From Coenobita brevimanus (lineage: Eukaryota > Arthropoda > Malacostraca > Decapoda > Coenobitidae), in contig CM064681.1 in assembly GCA_032717465.1 (NCBI GenBank), positions 17,531,151 to 17,595,150 on the forward strand: DNA of 64,000 bases, in the 5' to 3' direction. Shown here piece by piece: positions 32,636-42,636 of the stretch (positions within the stretch are counted from its first letter, which is position 1; every line of letters starts with the position of its first letter). The notes under the pieces were generated by a model that was not told where the DNA came from, searched no databases, and was given only the letters and a program-made list of their open reading frames with translations. A program made the position numbers and the translations under genes.

Positions 32636-33316
32636 TGTTGAGAAGTTGGGTTGCTAGCTAGCTTGTTCTGGAGAATTCCCGATGTTTATCGTAGTTCCAG
32701 TATGAGTCAGAGTTGCCAGTTAGCCTGCCGTTTATGACCGTTGATAGTTTGTAAGTTATGCATTAATTTTTGTGCTCTTTTTCTCTCTAATGTTTTATTT
32801 ATGTGAGTGTTATATTATGTAATTTAAGTTTGTATGCCAAATAATTTAGAGTGTTATGCAGTGTAAGAAAACTCTGGCATGTTTTGGATGTCTCCGAGTT
32901 GGAACTGGTAAGTGTTGCCTCGTTGGGAGTGTACCAGAAGCTTCGAGAGTAATGTAAGGCTGTATAAGGAAGGGGAAGAGACTAGAGCAGTTCAGCTTGA
33001 GTGTAGTTCAGTGTGAGTGCAGTTTGTATGTTTGTGAAAATAGTGAAGTGTGGTTGGCAGATAGTGAAGTGTTACTGCAATTTGTGTATCTTCAGTGCTT
33101 GTGAAAATAGTGAAGTTGGAAAACATTAAGTGTGATTATTTGGAAAATATAGACAATGAACGTTAGTAGCCAGTGTTTATTATTTTCGCCTCAGGTGATC
33201 TTCTATGCTGTACACCGAAAAGCTGACCATAGGAAGAACAACTCACTGGGAAACGTCCTTTCTGTACTGTTCTACTGCTGTTGGAGCCTGTGATAGTGCG
33301 GGTCGGGAACCTAACA
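32636..33316 (+). repeat. 3' LTR of Gypsy-1
   Basis: 681 bp, TGTTGAGAAG to CCTAACA, matching 1-623. It contains TGTATAAGG (32961-32969) with a TTCAGC initiator-like site about 30 bp later. The AATAAA of the 5' LTR is AATATA here (33147-33152). It ends 89 bp before the IR exon. Confidence 0.85.
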
Positions 33317-33405
33317 ATACGTTAAGGTCAAATTGTGTTGAAATATATTTTTTGCACACGTGTTTTTTTTTTTTTAACTATTATTTCTTTCTTCTCTCCA
33401 ACCAG

Positions 33406-33517
33406 GGTAACCTTCGATACCTATGGGGACTCATTTAAGAAATACTTCTCCATCTCAAACTCCAGTGTGCTCCAAGCCCTGGGACAGATGATGGAACTTG
33501 GGTTTAGTGGCATGGAG
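33406..33517 (+). CDS. Ionotropic receptor (IR-like) exon, ligand-binding S2 region
   Basis: A strong acceptor (CTTTCTTCTCTCCAACCAG) precedes 33406 after a T-rich tract. The exon has one leading base plus 37 codons, including DTYGDSFKKYFSIS and NSSVLQALGQMMELG, a sequence type of the second ligand-binding lobe in arthropod IRs (variant ionotropic glutamate receptors, chemosensory channels in sensory-neuron membranes). The end is placed at GAG|GT (33517), a weak donor because a T run follows. Phase 0 at this end does not match phase 2 at the start of the next exon at 53264, so a small exon is missing between them. The exon lies 89 bp after a Gypsy LTR. Confidence 0.65.
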
Positions 33518-33519
33518 GT

Positions 33520-33655
33520 TTTTTTTTTTTTCTCCGGCCTATCAACCATTGGGGCTGAAGCCCCTGGTTATTAAGGCCGTGTATATACAGTATATATATA
33601 TATGTATATACATTTAAACATATATACATATATATACAAACATATATATATACAT

Positions 33656-33689
<34 letters not shown>

Positions 33690-33735
33690 TTCCATGCATA
33701 CATACAGACACACTTTCATGCAAACGTACATATAT
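33520..33735. repeat. T-run, palindrome and (TA)n/(CA)n microsatellites
   Basis: A T run at 33520-33530, then a perfect small hairpin GGGGCT-GA-AGCCCC at 33551-33564 with CCGGCC/GGCC nearby, TA repeats 33590-33660 and CA repeats 33661-33689. The first part may be a SINE-like insertion beside the exon donor. Confidence 0.6.
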
Positions 33736-33940
33736 ATATAATAATTTTAATCTTATTTATTTTATTTTTTTTTGTATTTTTATTTTTTTAATTTTTTCTT
33801 GGTTTTTTATTTTTTATACCTTATAATATAAAGACAAACTAATCTAAAGACCCTAAAACTAATCACCTAACAGACAAATCGCTAACCTATACTAAATCCT
33901 ACAGAGACAAATAGCTAGACCTACACTAATGGTAAAAATA

Positions 33941-34031
33941 CCTCGACTAACAGAACGCCATCGACTACAGATATGTAATGCCTTTCTACATTACATACCT
34001 GCACTCATCACCTGGTGACTGTCAGTCGAGG
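33941..34031 (-). other. 91-nt structured motif, copy 1 (LINE 3' UTR)
   Basis: Outer 13-bp stem 33941-33953 with 34019-34031; inner hairpins TATGTAATG/CATTACATA (33972-33980 with 33989-33997) and TCACC-T-GGTGA (34008-34018). In LINE-sense RNA all 13 outer pairs form, one as G-U. Confidence 0.6.
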
Positions 34032-34178
34032 CACAACCTAATATAGGGGACATCAATATATGAAAGGGAACCAGACGAGTCAGGAACATTTCCATATACG
34101 TCAGCTGTCGTCCCTAATTAGAATAACTTAAGCAAGATAATATAATGTATTTACATAATTTGTACAAAAAGTGAAGAA

Positions 34179-34269
34179 CCTCGCCCAGCAGACCACCATC
34201 GACTGCAAGTGCCCAATACCTTCCTATATTGCACACTTGCACTCATCAGCTGGTGACTGTCAGGCAAGG
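34179..34269 (-). other. 91-nt structured motif, copy 2 (LINE 3' UTR)
   Basis: Same length and layout as copy 1: outer arms 34179-34191 and 34257-34269, hairpin GTGC(CC)AATA/TATTGCAC (34209-34218 with 34227-34234), hairpin TCAGCTGGTGA (34246-34256). The sequence differs but pairing is kept, mostly by G-U pairs in LINE-sense RNA. Confidence 0.6.
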
Positions 34270-34487
34270 AACTTGGCTTAATGTAGGGGACATCTATATT
34301 AGAAATAGATCGGTGAGAGGAGGAACTATTTAAAATATGTCAACTGTCAACCCTAATTAATATTACAATATATACATATTTACTGTTCATAAAAACCATA
34401 ACCACGCAGTAAAAAAGTCACATCACTCTGATCAGTCCGGTCTCTCTCAAGAAAGCCATCAATTTATCAGTCATAACAATGTCCCCA

Positions 34488-37400
34488 TCACCCAGGATGG
34501 TGGAAAGGGTGAAGGGGACGTCTACTGCGCCCGCAGTAATTTATAAGTGAAGCACGTTCACGAATAAATCGCCGACAGCGCAGGATGATATGACTAATAG
34601 ATAACACCGCATTACAGATGTCACAGTGCGGTGGGAAGCGTCTTTCCATATATGGTTTTATGTGGGTTAAAATGGTGGCATTCAGCCGTAATCGTGCCAA
34701 CACTTTTTCTTCTAAGCGACTGGGACGGTCGGCAGTGTCCCAGTCGCCCAGGTACGGCTTACAAGTTGGAATATTTAGTCTGGTCCACTGACCTTGCCAC
34801 AGAAGATTTATTGATTTCTTTCCGAGAGATAGACTCGACCGTAGATCACGAGGAACGTCCCAAGTCTCCTCGAGCTCCACAGCCGACTTTGCAAGTAAGT
34901 CAGCCTGCTCATTGCCGTAGATACGACAATGACCAGGCACCCAGATCAGCGTGAATGACTTGTTGCATGAATGCAACTTATTAACGATGCGGCCCTGGAT
35001 CTCGTGAGAGTCCGTAGTACAAGATGCAATTGCCTGAAGGGCTGATTTTGAATCTGAAAATATGACAAATGAGTCATGTCTAGAATTGAGAGCATAGTCT
35101 ATGGCTTTGTCAATAGCAAAAAGTTCTGAAGTAAACACAGATGTATGAGTCGGCAACCGATACCTGAGGGCACATTCAGTCGACCACACACTTGCACCCA
35201 CACATTCACTCGACTTGGAGCCGTCGGTGTACAATTGATGGGACCCCAAGTGACGAACAATGATCTTACGAAACAAGTGGTGGACCTCCGCCTCCGGCGC
35301 CTTGGCCTTTGGTGCTGGGAGCCATGTGACATCGACTGTAAAGCCGGGTGGCTCCCAAGGCGCTATATTTTTTAGCACCAACTTGTCACAGTCACTGGGG
35401 TCCACATCAAGCTCCTGAGTCAGTAAGTGGAGGCGAGTGGCAAGTGGCCGACGCACCCCCCGCAGAAGGTGGTGGTATTGATGCAGGGGGGTACAGGCCA
35501 CATTGCCGATATTACATTTCCTAAATGTCCTTACACCATAGGAAAATGCCAGGTGGTCACGGCGAATACGGAGGGGAGGCACATTCGCCTCCACTTCCAT
35601 ACGAGCCACACGGGTACACCGTACAGCTCCAAGACACATTCGCAAGCATTTATTCTGTAACACATCCAATCCTTTCAGCGTGGCATCAGATGCCGAGCCA
35701 TACACCTGTGCGCCATAGTCTAGCTTTGATCGAATAAGGGACTTATACACCATTAATAAAGATTTTCTGTCGGCACCCCAGGTAGTACCCGCTAGGTACT
35801 TGAGGACATTTAACGGTTTATCACAACGAGCAAGCAAAGTATTAACGTGAAGTTTGAAATTCATTCTACGATCAAAATGTATTCCTAAAAATTTTACAGA
35901 ATTTTGAAAAGGTACCGCCTGATTATCCAAAGTTAAGCACAAATTAGGTACGTTACGATTAGTGAAAACTATAGCGGCACACTTACGTACGGAAAACTTA
36001 AATCCCCACTGCAAGGCCCATTGGTGGACGGAGTCAAGGGCTGCTTGAATCCGCCCAGCCGAAAATTGTGCATTACGGGAAGAGTGCCATATTGCACAAT
36101 CGTCAGCATAGAGTGAGTATTTAAGATTCCTCGGGATGGGAGCTGATGACAGAATATCATTGATCATAATACTAAATAAAGTAGGACTAAGCACACTTCC
36201 CTGCGGCACCCCGTTTTCCTGGATAAATATATCCGATGTTACGTTACGGGGCAATTTGACAGAGAAAGTTCTGTCCCTTAAGAAATTTGAAATAAAAACA
36301 GGCAAATTTCCTCTTAAACCATAAGCATAGAGCTTCATTAGTATACCGTGTCGCCATGTCATGTCATAGGCTTTATGGATGTCCAAGAACACCCCTATCA
36401 TGAATTCTTTATTGGCAAATGCCTCTGCAATACAATGCTCCAAATTCATTAAATGATCTAGTGAACTTCTGTATTTACGGAAGCCACATTGTTGATCATT
36501 TAACAAATTCTTCGACTCTAAAACAAAAAGAAGCCTATTGTTAACCATTCGTTCCATGACCTTACATAGACAAGAAGTCAACACAATAGGACGAAATGAA
36601 GTGGGATTCATAAGACGACCAGCCTCTTTGGGTATCGGTATGACGTGCGCAAAGTGCCATGAGTTTGGGAACGTTCGAGACGCCCAAATCTCATTGTACA
36701 ATGCTAACATCTTAATCAGGTTGTCCTGATTAAGATGCTGGATCATACCGTACGTGATGGTGTCTGGTCCAGGGCTGGTGTCTTTACAGGATTTAAGGGC
36801 AAGGAGCAGTTCATCTAGCGTAAACTCTTGGTTGTACTGGGAGTTTACGTCTTCTGTGGCAAAGTCTAATATCTGTAGCTCAGCCGTGCGTTTATGATGT
36901 TGGAAACGCGGGTCATAATTGGCTGAGCTACTTACATGAGAAAAACTCCTGGCGAGGATGTTAGCAACGTCCACGGGCTCGTCATAGATGTTATTATTTA
37001 CTTGCAAGGTGGTAATGGGGAAATATGGGCCTTTATTATTTAATATTCTTATGGTGGACCAGACTTTACGTAATGGTGTTGTACGAGTCACCGTGGACAC
37101 AAAGGACCGCCAGGAGTCACGTTTGGCCCTTCTTATTATTCTCCTTGCCTCAGCCCGTGCCTGTTTGTATGCAATAAAATTTTTCTCAGTGGGCTGACTA
37201 TCAAAAATCCTGTATCTCCTATTGCGTTTTCTTAATGCTTGTCGGCAATCCGGCGTCCACCAATGTGCTCTATGCTTCGCATGAACTGTAGAAGTCTTGG
37301 GAATAGCAGCCTCAGCTGCGTGTAATATGGAAGTAGTTATATTTTCGACCTTAACATCTATGGTCTCCCCAGATATATCTAAATTGGCGATCCTTGAGAA

Positions 37401-38036
37401 GGATCCCCAATCTGCTTTCTTATAGTTAAATTTTGGAGGTGGAGGGTTCGAAATGATGTCGCGTGTATAAGAAAGACAGATGGGTAAATGATCACTTCCC
37501 AAGGAGTCGTCGTAAGGGTCCCATGAGAGATCTTGATGTATACCAGGGGAGGCCAAAGATAAGTCAATGGCCGAAAAGTTACCAGTACGATCATCTACAC
37601 GAGTCGCTCTACCATCGTTCAGAAGACAGAGGTTGGACTGTAGTATTAGGTCGGCTACTTGCTCCCCACGACCATCGATCCTCAAGCTACCCCATTGATA
37701 GTGATGGGCGTTAAAATCGCCCAACACTAACTTATTCCCAGGGAGATGTTCAACTAGTGAATTTAAAGCATCACTATCAATGGGGCCATGTGGAGGACAG
37801 TACAGAGAGCAAATAGACAGATACGTGTTATTAAATTTTACTCTGCACGCGACAGCTTCCAGAGTAGAATTTAGAATCACTTCCGTTTGTGGGTGTGATT
37901 TATGTGTGTATATGGCTACTCCGTGACCTTCATATCTTCTATACGAGTGGTAGTGTTTGAACTGTGGAGGATCAGGGTGATCCTCCAGGCGCGTCTCCTG
38001 TAAACAAACAACATCTGGCCTGTGTATAGAAAGCAA
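34488..38036 (-). CDS. LINE ORF2: endonuclease-RT-RNase H
   Basis: The 1,182-codon open frame contains: APE endonuclease (DVVCLQETRLED, KLVLGDFNAHHYQW, GSDHLPICL); RT (SCKDTSPGPDTITYGM, NPTSFRPIVLTSCLCK, GVFLDIHKAYD, VPQGSVLSPTLFS, catalytic SLYADDCAIW); RNase H (LYTDGSKSS, TSELFAIDKAID, IFSDSKSALQ, LIWVPGHCRIYGNEQAD); and a C-terminal CCHC-like HCDICNAVLSISHIILRC. The endonuclease similarity (ILQWNCRSIGNKLHN) begins about 24 codons upstream of the first Met at 38036, in frame with the end of ORF1, so the true product probably starts upstream. Enzymes for target-primed reverse transcription; mobilises its own RNA. Confidence 0.9.
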   Translation of the reverse strand: MLSIHRPDVVCLQETRLEDHPDPPQFKHYHSYRRYEGHGVAIYTHKSHPQTEVILNSTLEAVACRVKFNNTYLSICSLYCPPHGPIDSDALNSLVEHLPGNKLVLGDFNAHHYQWGSLRIDGRGEQVADLILQSNLCLLNDGRATRVDDRTGNFSAIDLSLASPGIHQDLSWDPYDDSLGSDHLPICLSYTRDIISNPPPPKFNYKKADWGSFSRIANLDISGETIDVKVENITTSILHAAEAAIPKTSTVHAKHRAHWWTPDCRQALRKRNRRYRIFDSQPTEKNFIAYKQARAEARRIIRRAKRDSWRSFVSTVTRTTPLRKVWSTIRILNNKGPYFPITTLQVNNNIYDEPVDVANILARSFSHVSSSANYDPRFQHHKRTAELQILDFATEDVNSQYNQEFTLDELLLALKSCKDTSPGPDTITYGMIQHLNQDNLIKMLALYNEIWASRTFPNSWHFAHVIPIPKEAGRLMNPTSFRPIVLTSCLCKVMERMVNNRLLFVLESKNLLNDQQCGFRKYRSSLDHLMNLEHCIAEAFANKEFMIGVFLDIHKAYDMTWRHGILMKLYAYGLRGNLPVFISNFLRDRTFSVKLPRNVTSDIFIQENGVPQGSVLSPTLFSIMINDILSSAPIPRNLKYSLYADDCAIWHSSRNAQFSAGRIQAALDSVHQWALQWGFKFSVRKCAAIVFTNRNVPNLCLTLDNQAVPFQNSVKFLGIHFDRRMNFKLHVNTLLARCDKPLNVLKYLAGTTWGADRKSLLMVYKSLIRSKLDYGAQVYGSASDATLKGLDVLQNKCLRMCLGAVRCTRVARMEVEANVPPLRIRRDHLAFSYGVRTFRKCNIGNVACTPLHQYHHLLRGVRRPLATRLHLLTQELDVDPSDCDKLVLKNIAPWEPPGFTVDVTWLPAPKAKAPEAEVHHLFRKIIVRHLGSHQLYTDGSKSSECVGASVWSTECALRYRLPTHTSVFTSELFAIDKAIDYALNSRHDSFVIFSDSKSALQAIASCTTDSHEIQGRIVNKLHSCNKSFTLIWVPGHCRIYGNEQADLLAKSAVELEETWDVPRDLRSSLSLGKKSINLLWQGQWTRLNIPTCKPYLGDWDTADRPSRLEEKVLARLRLNATILTHIKPYMERRFPPHCDICNAVLSISHIILRCRRFIRERASLINYCGRSRRPLHPFHHPG

Positions 38037-38105
38037 GATTGCTATATTGTGTAACTTATTCCCAATACTTCTACAATTCCACTGTAGTATAGTGAATGCG
38101 GCGGT

Positions 38106-39499
38106 TTAAGATTTACGGGGGGGGCCAGTGTGTTTAGTTTTTTTATGCCCCCCGCGACCAGGCGAGTGGCTACCGGGGGACCTTTCCCGGTGCTTGCTGA
38201 CGGAAACCTCCATATTTTGGTCAATAACAAGGCTCCCAGATTCCACCGAGGAAGAGCTATTCTTCCTCTCCCTCGCTGGGCTAGGAGCAGGGAGGATATG
38301 AGGACGTGGCTTTGAAAGGGTGGTGAAGTTATGTTTTACAGTCTTGTCAGGCTTCGATTTAGGCTTGACTGACTGAGAAGCAGCAGCGGCCTGTGAGTAT
38401 GATGAAGCTTTGGGGAGGTCAGTTAGAGAGTTGGATCTTACAGGAGGTTTAGAGGTGGAGGGGGAGGTAGAGTGAGTGACTTGATTAACAAGCACGAGAT
38501 CAGTCTGCGTCTCCACAGTGCACATCACAGGGCGGGACATCACTGCCGAAGCATAGGACCTATTCGGTGTGGGAGTTGCATGCAACTCCTTCACCTTTTC
38601 CTTGCTTCGTAGAAAGAGACACCCTCAGTCGCCTTCACCGCACAGACCTCTTTCTCCTCCTTCCACTTGGGACAATCCCTAGAGGAAGTGAAGTGAGCAC
38701 CCTTGCAGTGAAAGCAGCTGACACCCTCTGATGTGCAATGGTCAGCATCATGACCTTGCGTTGCGCACTTGCCACAGACTGATTGAGAAGCCCGACAAGA
38801 CTTTTCATGGTGTCCATATAACTGACATCGTAAACAACGAAGTGGGTTGGGGATGTATGTCCGTACGTTAACAATTTCATACCCCACTTTGATATGGGTT
38901 GGGAGAGTCACTTTACCGAAAGTCAATATAACAGTTGCCGTTTTCGTCCTCCTGCCCTCGGAAAATCTAGTGATGAAACGGGCTTCAATTACATCTTCAT
39001 GAGCAAGTTCACGTACGATGTCGTCCTCTTCCATGGCCATGAGGTCCCTGCAAGTGATGACTCCCTTGCAGGAATTCATGGAGTGAGGGATCGACGGCAC
39101 AACATCATAGCAATGGAATTTGCTCATCTTCATCAAATCCTTAACCTGGGACGAGTTTGCAGTCTTTACTAGGAGATCTCCGCTAGCAAGTTTTTTGACC
39201 TGTTCTACCTCTCCTGCACATCCATCAATCACCTTCTTGATAATGAAGGGATTGAGGCTGGACAGGGGAGTAGAACCAACCGCGTGCAACAAAACAAAAC
39301 TCGCATTATTTACATCAATGTCTAGCAAAGGGCGGGTCCGGGGCCGTTCAGTCTGGGGGTAGTCCGTCCGTGAGACAGTCGGGAGTCGGTCAGGACTACC
39401 TCCCCCCTGAAGGAGGAGGCAGCAGTGGCGTCCGCCATAGTAACCACTTCCCCCTAACGGGGGAAGTGGGAAGAAAGAGAAATAACAAACAAGGGACAA
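38106..39499 (-). pseudogene. LINE ORF1 (Gag-like, three CCHC knuckles), frameshifted
   Basis: 38591-39499 encodes an RNA-binding protein with a helical N-terminal part and three knuckles in series: CLRCQLYGHHEKSC, CGKCATQGHDADHC, CFHCKGAHFTSSRDC. The frame breaks after FYEARKR by a likely 1-bp loss in an A/G run near 38600; 38106-38594 continues with a Ser/Pro/Lys-rich tail ending PPRKS and a TAA at 38106-38108. A better start than the first Met may be the ATG at 39438 (MADATAASSF, another frame), which would need a second shift near 39350-39390. ORF1 proteins coat LINE RNA. Confidence 0.8.
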
Positions 39500-39838
39500 A
39501 AAAACCAGGACAACACACCTATGGCTAAGATTGCCCTCTCAAACCACTCCAGGGAGGCCCGACCGTGTTACTTCACACCCCAGAGCGATCAGTGGGGGGG
39601 ACCCTCCGTGGGCGAGTAAGCAAAGGCAATCTTAGTAAAAAGATATAGACACTTACTGTATCTCTAGCAAGGGTAGGGAGGAAAATTAGTACTAGCTATC
39701 CTAAGTGTCACCAGAAGGGTGAAAAAAAAAACTAATGCCGGTGAGGCAGCCCTGAAAACTAGAGGAGAGCCAGAAAAACACGTCTAAACTCTCCACGACC
39801 ATGCATCAAAGTCCCCGGCATGGAGGGACTCCGAGACA

Positions 39839-39967
39839 CGCTTATAATGAGGTGAGTTGCTTCAGCCTCATGTTTCGGAACAGACAGTGAGCATTACCAC
39901 ATTACACCAAAATTCTTGTCGAGAATGGTCGTCAGATTGGCAGTTGGCAGATAATCATAACTGAATT
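39839..39967. other. Short unassigned spacer
   Basis: No coding or repeat identity recognised between the LINE 5' end and the next LTR. Confidence 0.4.
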
Positions 39968-40136
39968 TATCAGGACTCTACAATATCATAATACAATACA
40001 TAATAGCTGCTAATATGCATAGGTATTCTAGAGGTTAGATAAAAGTCATAGCTAGGCCCTGGAGGAAATGGTGGTAGCACATTCTCTCTCAGGAATGCCA
40101 AGACAGCAAGGTGTGACGCTTGACTGGAAAGCTACG

Positions 40137-40174
<38 letters not shown>

Positions 40175-40537
40175 GCTTCTAGAAGGTTCGACTCAACCAT
40201 ATAGTCCATGTGACACAACCTGTCATATACAAAAGGAAACAGGAGAAGACAGAAAGGAGTTAGGAGACAGAGCGAGAAGGGGGGTCTAGACAGTGGGCTG
40301 CAAGAAGTCAGCATGCATCGAACACTCTCACCTCTTACACTCTTGTGTAATATACTCAGTGTTAATCATAAGGTTTTCCTTTTGAAGAAAATAAACTACA
40401 ATCAACCCCAGACTCATCTTTATTTTCTCCTGTCATCGACTACAATTAAATTGAGTTTATCTACTGCATATTAAATCACTGTCCGGTATAGCTCGGCTAT
40501 GACTACGATATCATCAATTACAGAGCTGATATATTAT
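39968..40537 (+). repeat. 5' LTR of env-bearing retroelement
   Basis: It matches 48906 to about 49538: shared CAGGACTCTA, GTGGTAGCACATT, CTTCTAGAAGGTTCGACT, TCTTACACTCTTGTGTAATA and AGAAAATAAACTACA-like stretches. A (CA)n tract (40138-40173) lies inside. TTGGTGGCCGCGGACG right after (40539 on) is a PBS candidate. The first bases read TATCAGG here and TGTCAGG in the 3' LTR. Confidence 0.8.
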
Positions 40538-40544
40538 TTTGGTG

Positions 40545-41360
40545 GCCGCGGACGTACAAACCATACCTACGAGTTAACGAGCCTACGCGTTTATGAGTGT
40601 ACAGTTGAGTCTACATAATCAAGATACAAAACTAACAACACTACAAGTCCAGCCACACGACACCTCACAACTTTATATTGGCAGTGGTTTGACAAAATAT
40701 TATTACAACCAATCTTCTAATTTCTACGATGAACCAATGAACTACAACCATCAACGATTGCTACGGAACAAGCAAACAGAGAGCGACTGCTGGCGAAGCT
40801 ACAACGCAACTCACAACCCACAACCACATCAAGCCCCACCTGACCCCACCCTTCTCTCCAACCACCCTCCATCTCTATCACCATCACGCTGATGTAGGGG
40901 TGAACAGGTCAGACGACGGCAGCAAGTACTATGTAGCCCTGATCCAGTCATCTCAATCACCACTCAGCTAACTCATCGTTAATCACTCAGCATTACTCAT
41001 TATTATTCATTTACTCTTCACAGCTACCAAAGTGAGAAGTCAACTTTGTGCTGTGCTGGTGTTGCTGAGAACTTCTTCTCACATGAATCAACCTTGATCT
41101 TTCACAACGACCCTGAGTGACCCAGAGTGACATCATTCTACCTCTTTAGTGGGTGAATATACTTTTTACTTATTTTTCCTAGAGCTTAAACATAGTAACA
41201 AACATCACGTCATCTATATAATATTTTAAGTACAAACACCTTCTTCACTTATTTGTATTAAGTCCATTACTCATTACTATTACAACCAGTAACAATTATT
41301 ACTATCTATCTATCTGTCTATCTATCTATCTATCTGTCTATCTATCTATCTATCTATCTA

Positions 41361-41434
<74 letters not shown>

Positions 41435-41830
41435 TACGATAAGTGTTTCATGACAACATTTCGCAGCACAATGAGTTTTTATTTTAGTGCTTAGTGCAAT
41501 GATGGGAATATTTTCATCACCACAAATTTTATCGCCAAATGAAACAGCATCTGCACTACCAAATGATGATTCACAGTTAGTAGAACAAGAAAACGTAACA
41601 AACACACTTAGTTCTCCATGAACTAGAGACAAGGAAAAAACCACTTCACACATCGAGGATGATGATGCTACTTCCATACCTTTCTCAGATGTATATAGTG
41701 AAGATTTTAGTTCTGTCTTACATACCTATGAAAACATCCTCACGAGGGTTCACAGGTCAGGAAATACCCAACTATCCCTTCCCATAATGACAAGGGATTT
41801 CAAGTGAATTTAACGAAACAAACAACTAAC
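40545..41830. other. 5' untranslated region of env-bearing element with microsatellite
   Basis: No clear coding. TATC/TCTG repeats at about 41302-41360 and TA repeats at 41361-41436 are inside. The stretch 41440-41820 is AT-rich and may hold the decayed start of gag. Confidence 0.55.
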
Positions 41831-42139
41831 ATGGCTAACGAACGTATTCCACAGTTCAAAATTCCCCTCCCCATGTCTATGCTTATCATGAGGACAAATA
41901 TCTCACAAAATTCTCAGGCACAGAAAAGGATCGCATCGACGTAATGTCCCTTATAAATCAGTGCAAGCAACTCTTTGTTAAGAGACATATCACTGATGAA
42001 AATGAGAAAATAGCTGTTTTTTCCTCATGTATTAATCAAGAAAGATGTTCAGCCGGTGACCTACTCAGAGCTGATAAACTCTTACGAGCTCAAACATATG
42101 ATGAGTATAAGATAGAAGTCCTGAAGAAATTTTCAGGAG

Positions 42140-42226
42140 GTATAAATTTCTTTTATTTATTATAATTTTTAAAAATTTAAAATTTTAAAATGTTTTAAAA
42201 TTTCCATAAAATAAATTTCTTGCCAG
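42140..42226 (+). other. 87-bp intron-like insertion in gag
   Basis: It begins GTATAAATTT and ends TTTCTTGCCAG, very AT-rich. The 8-bp AGGTATAA is duplicated at its edges (42138-42145 and 42225-42232). Removing it between GGAG and GTATAATTCC restores the gag frame. Confidence 0.65.
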
Positions 42227-42290
42227 GTATAATTCCAGAATTACACAAGATTGTGGATCTTTTGAGAGAACATACAGCCTGTCTTAGGTG

Positions 42291-42636
42291 ATTTTTTTTT
42301 TTTTTTTTTTATGTGTCCGACTCTGGGCATAGGCTTCACAGCCTGCCCTCAAGGCCCAGCAGTCCTCCTACATACCATGCACCTCTACATGTCACCACTT
42401 CGGCACTAACACCCACCGTCCATATTGAATACATGCTAGGGCTGTCTCATACAGGACTGGTGTATTGGTATTAGCGGGGGTATTTTTACATGTCGGCGGG
42501 GCTTCTGGTAGATCAGTAAAGCCTGATTTAATGTAATTCAAATCCTTAAACTGTTCCCTGCCCCAGCGGGGATTTGAACCTGGGTCCCTTGGGACTGTAG
42601 CCCACCTCTCTACCGATTGAGCCACCGCCTCCCCTA
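42291..42636 (-). mobile_element. tRNA-derived SINE inserted in gag
   Basis: On the minus strand: a tRNA-like head at 42554-42636 with A box TGGCTCAATCGGTAGAG and B box GGTTCAAATCC, then a body (TCCGACTCTGGGC inverse at 42317-42330) and a poly(A) tail, seen as a T run at 42291-42310. A related tail piece occurs at 60010-60125. Confidence 0.8.

Larger units (their letters stand above)
33836..39838 (-). mobile_element. Nearly full-length I-clade-type LINE
   Basis: About 6 kb on the minus strand: 5' UTR (about 39500-39838), ORF1 with three CCHC knuckles, ORF2 with APE endonuclease, RT, RNase H and a C-terminal CCHC-like motif, and a 3' UTR with a duplicated structured motif. RNase H after RT is characteristic of the I group (I, Nimb and relatives). 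Boundaries are estimates; no target duplication was resolved. ORF2 is uninterrupted over 1,182 codons, so the copy is young. Confidence 0.8.

Noticed and set aside
34631..37714. Many plus-strand frames opposite LINE ORF2
   Set aside because: Antisense shadows of the 1,182-codon ORF2.
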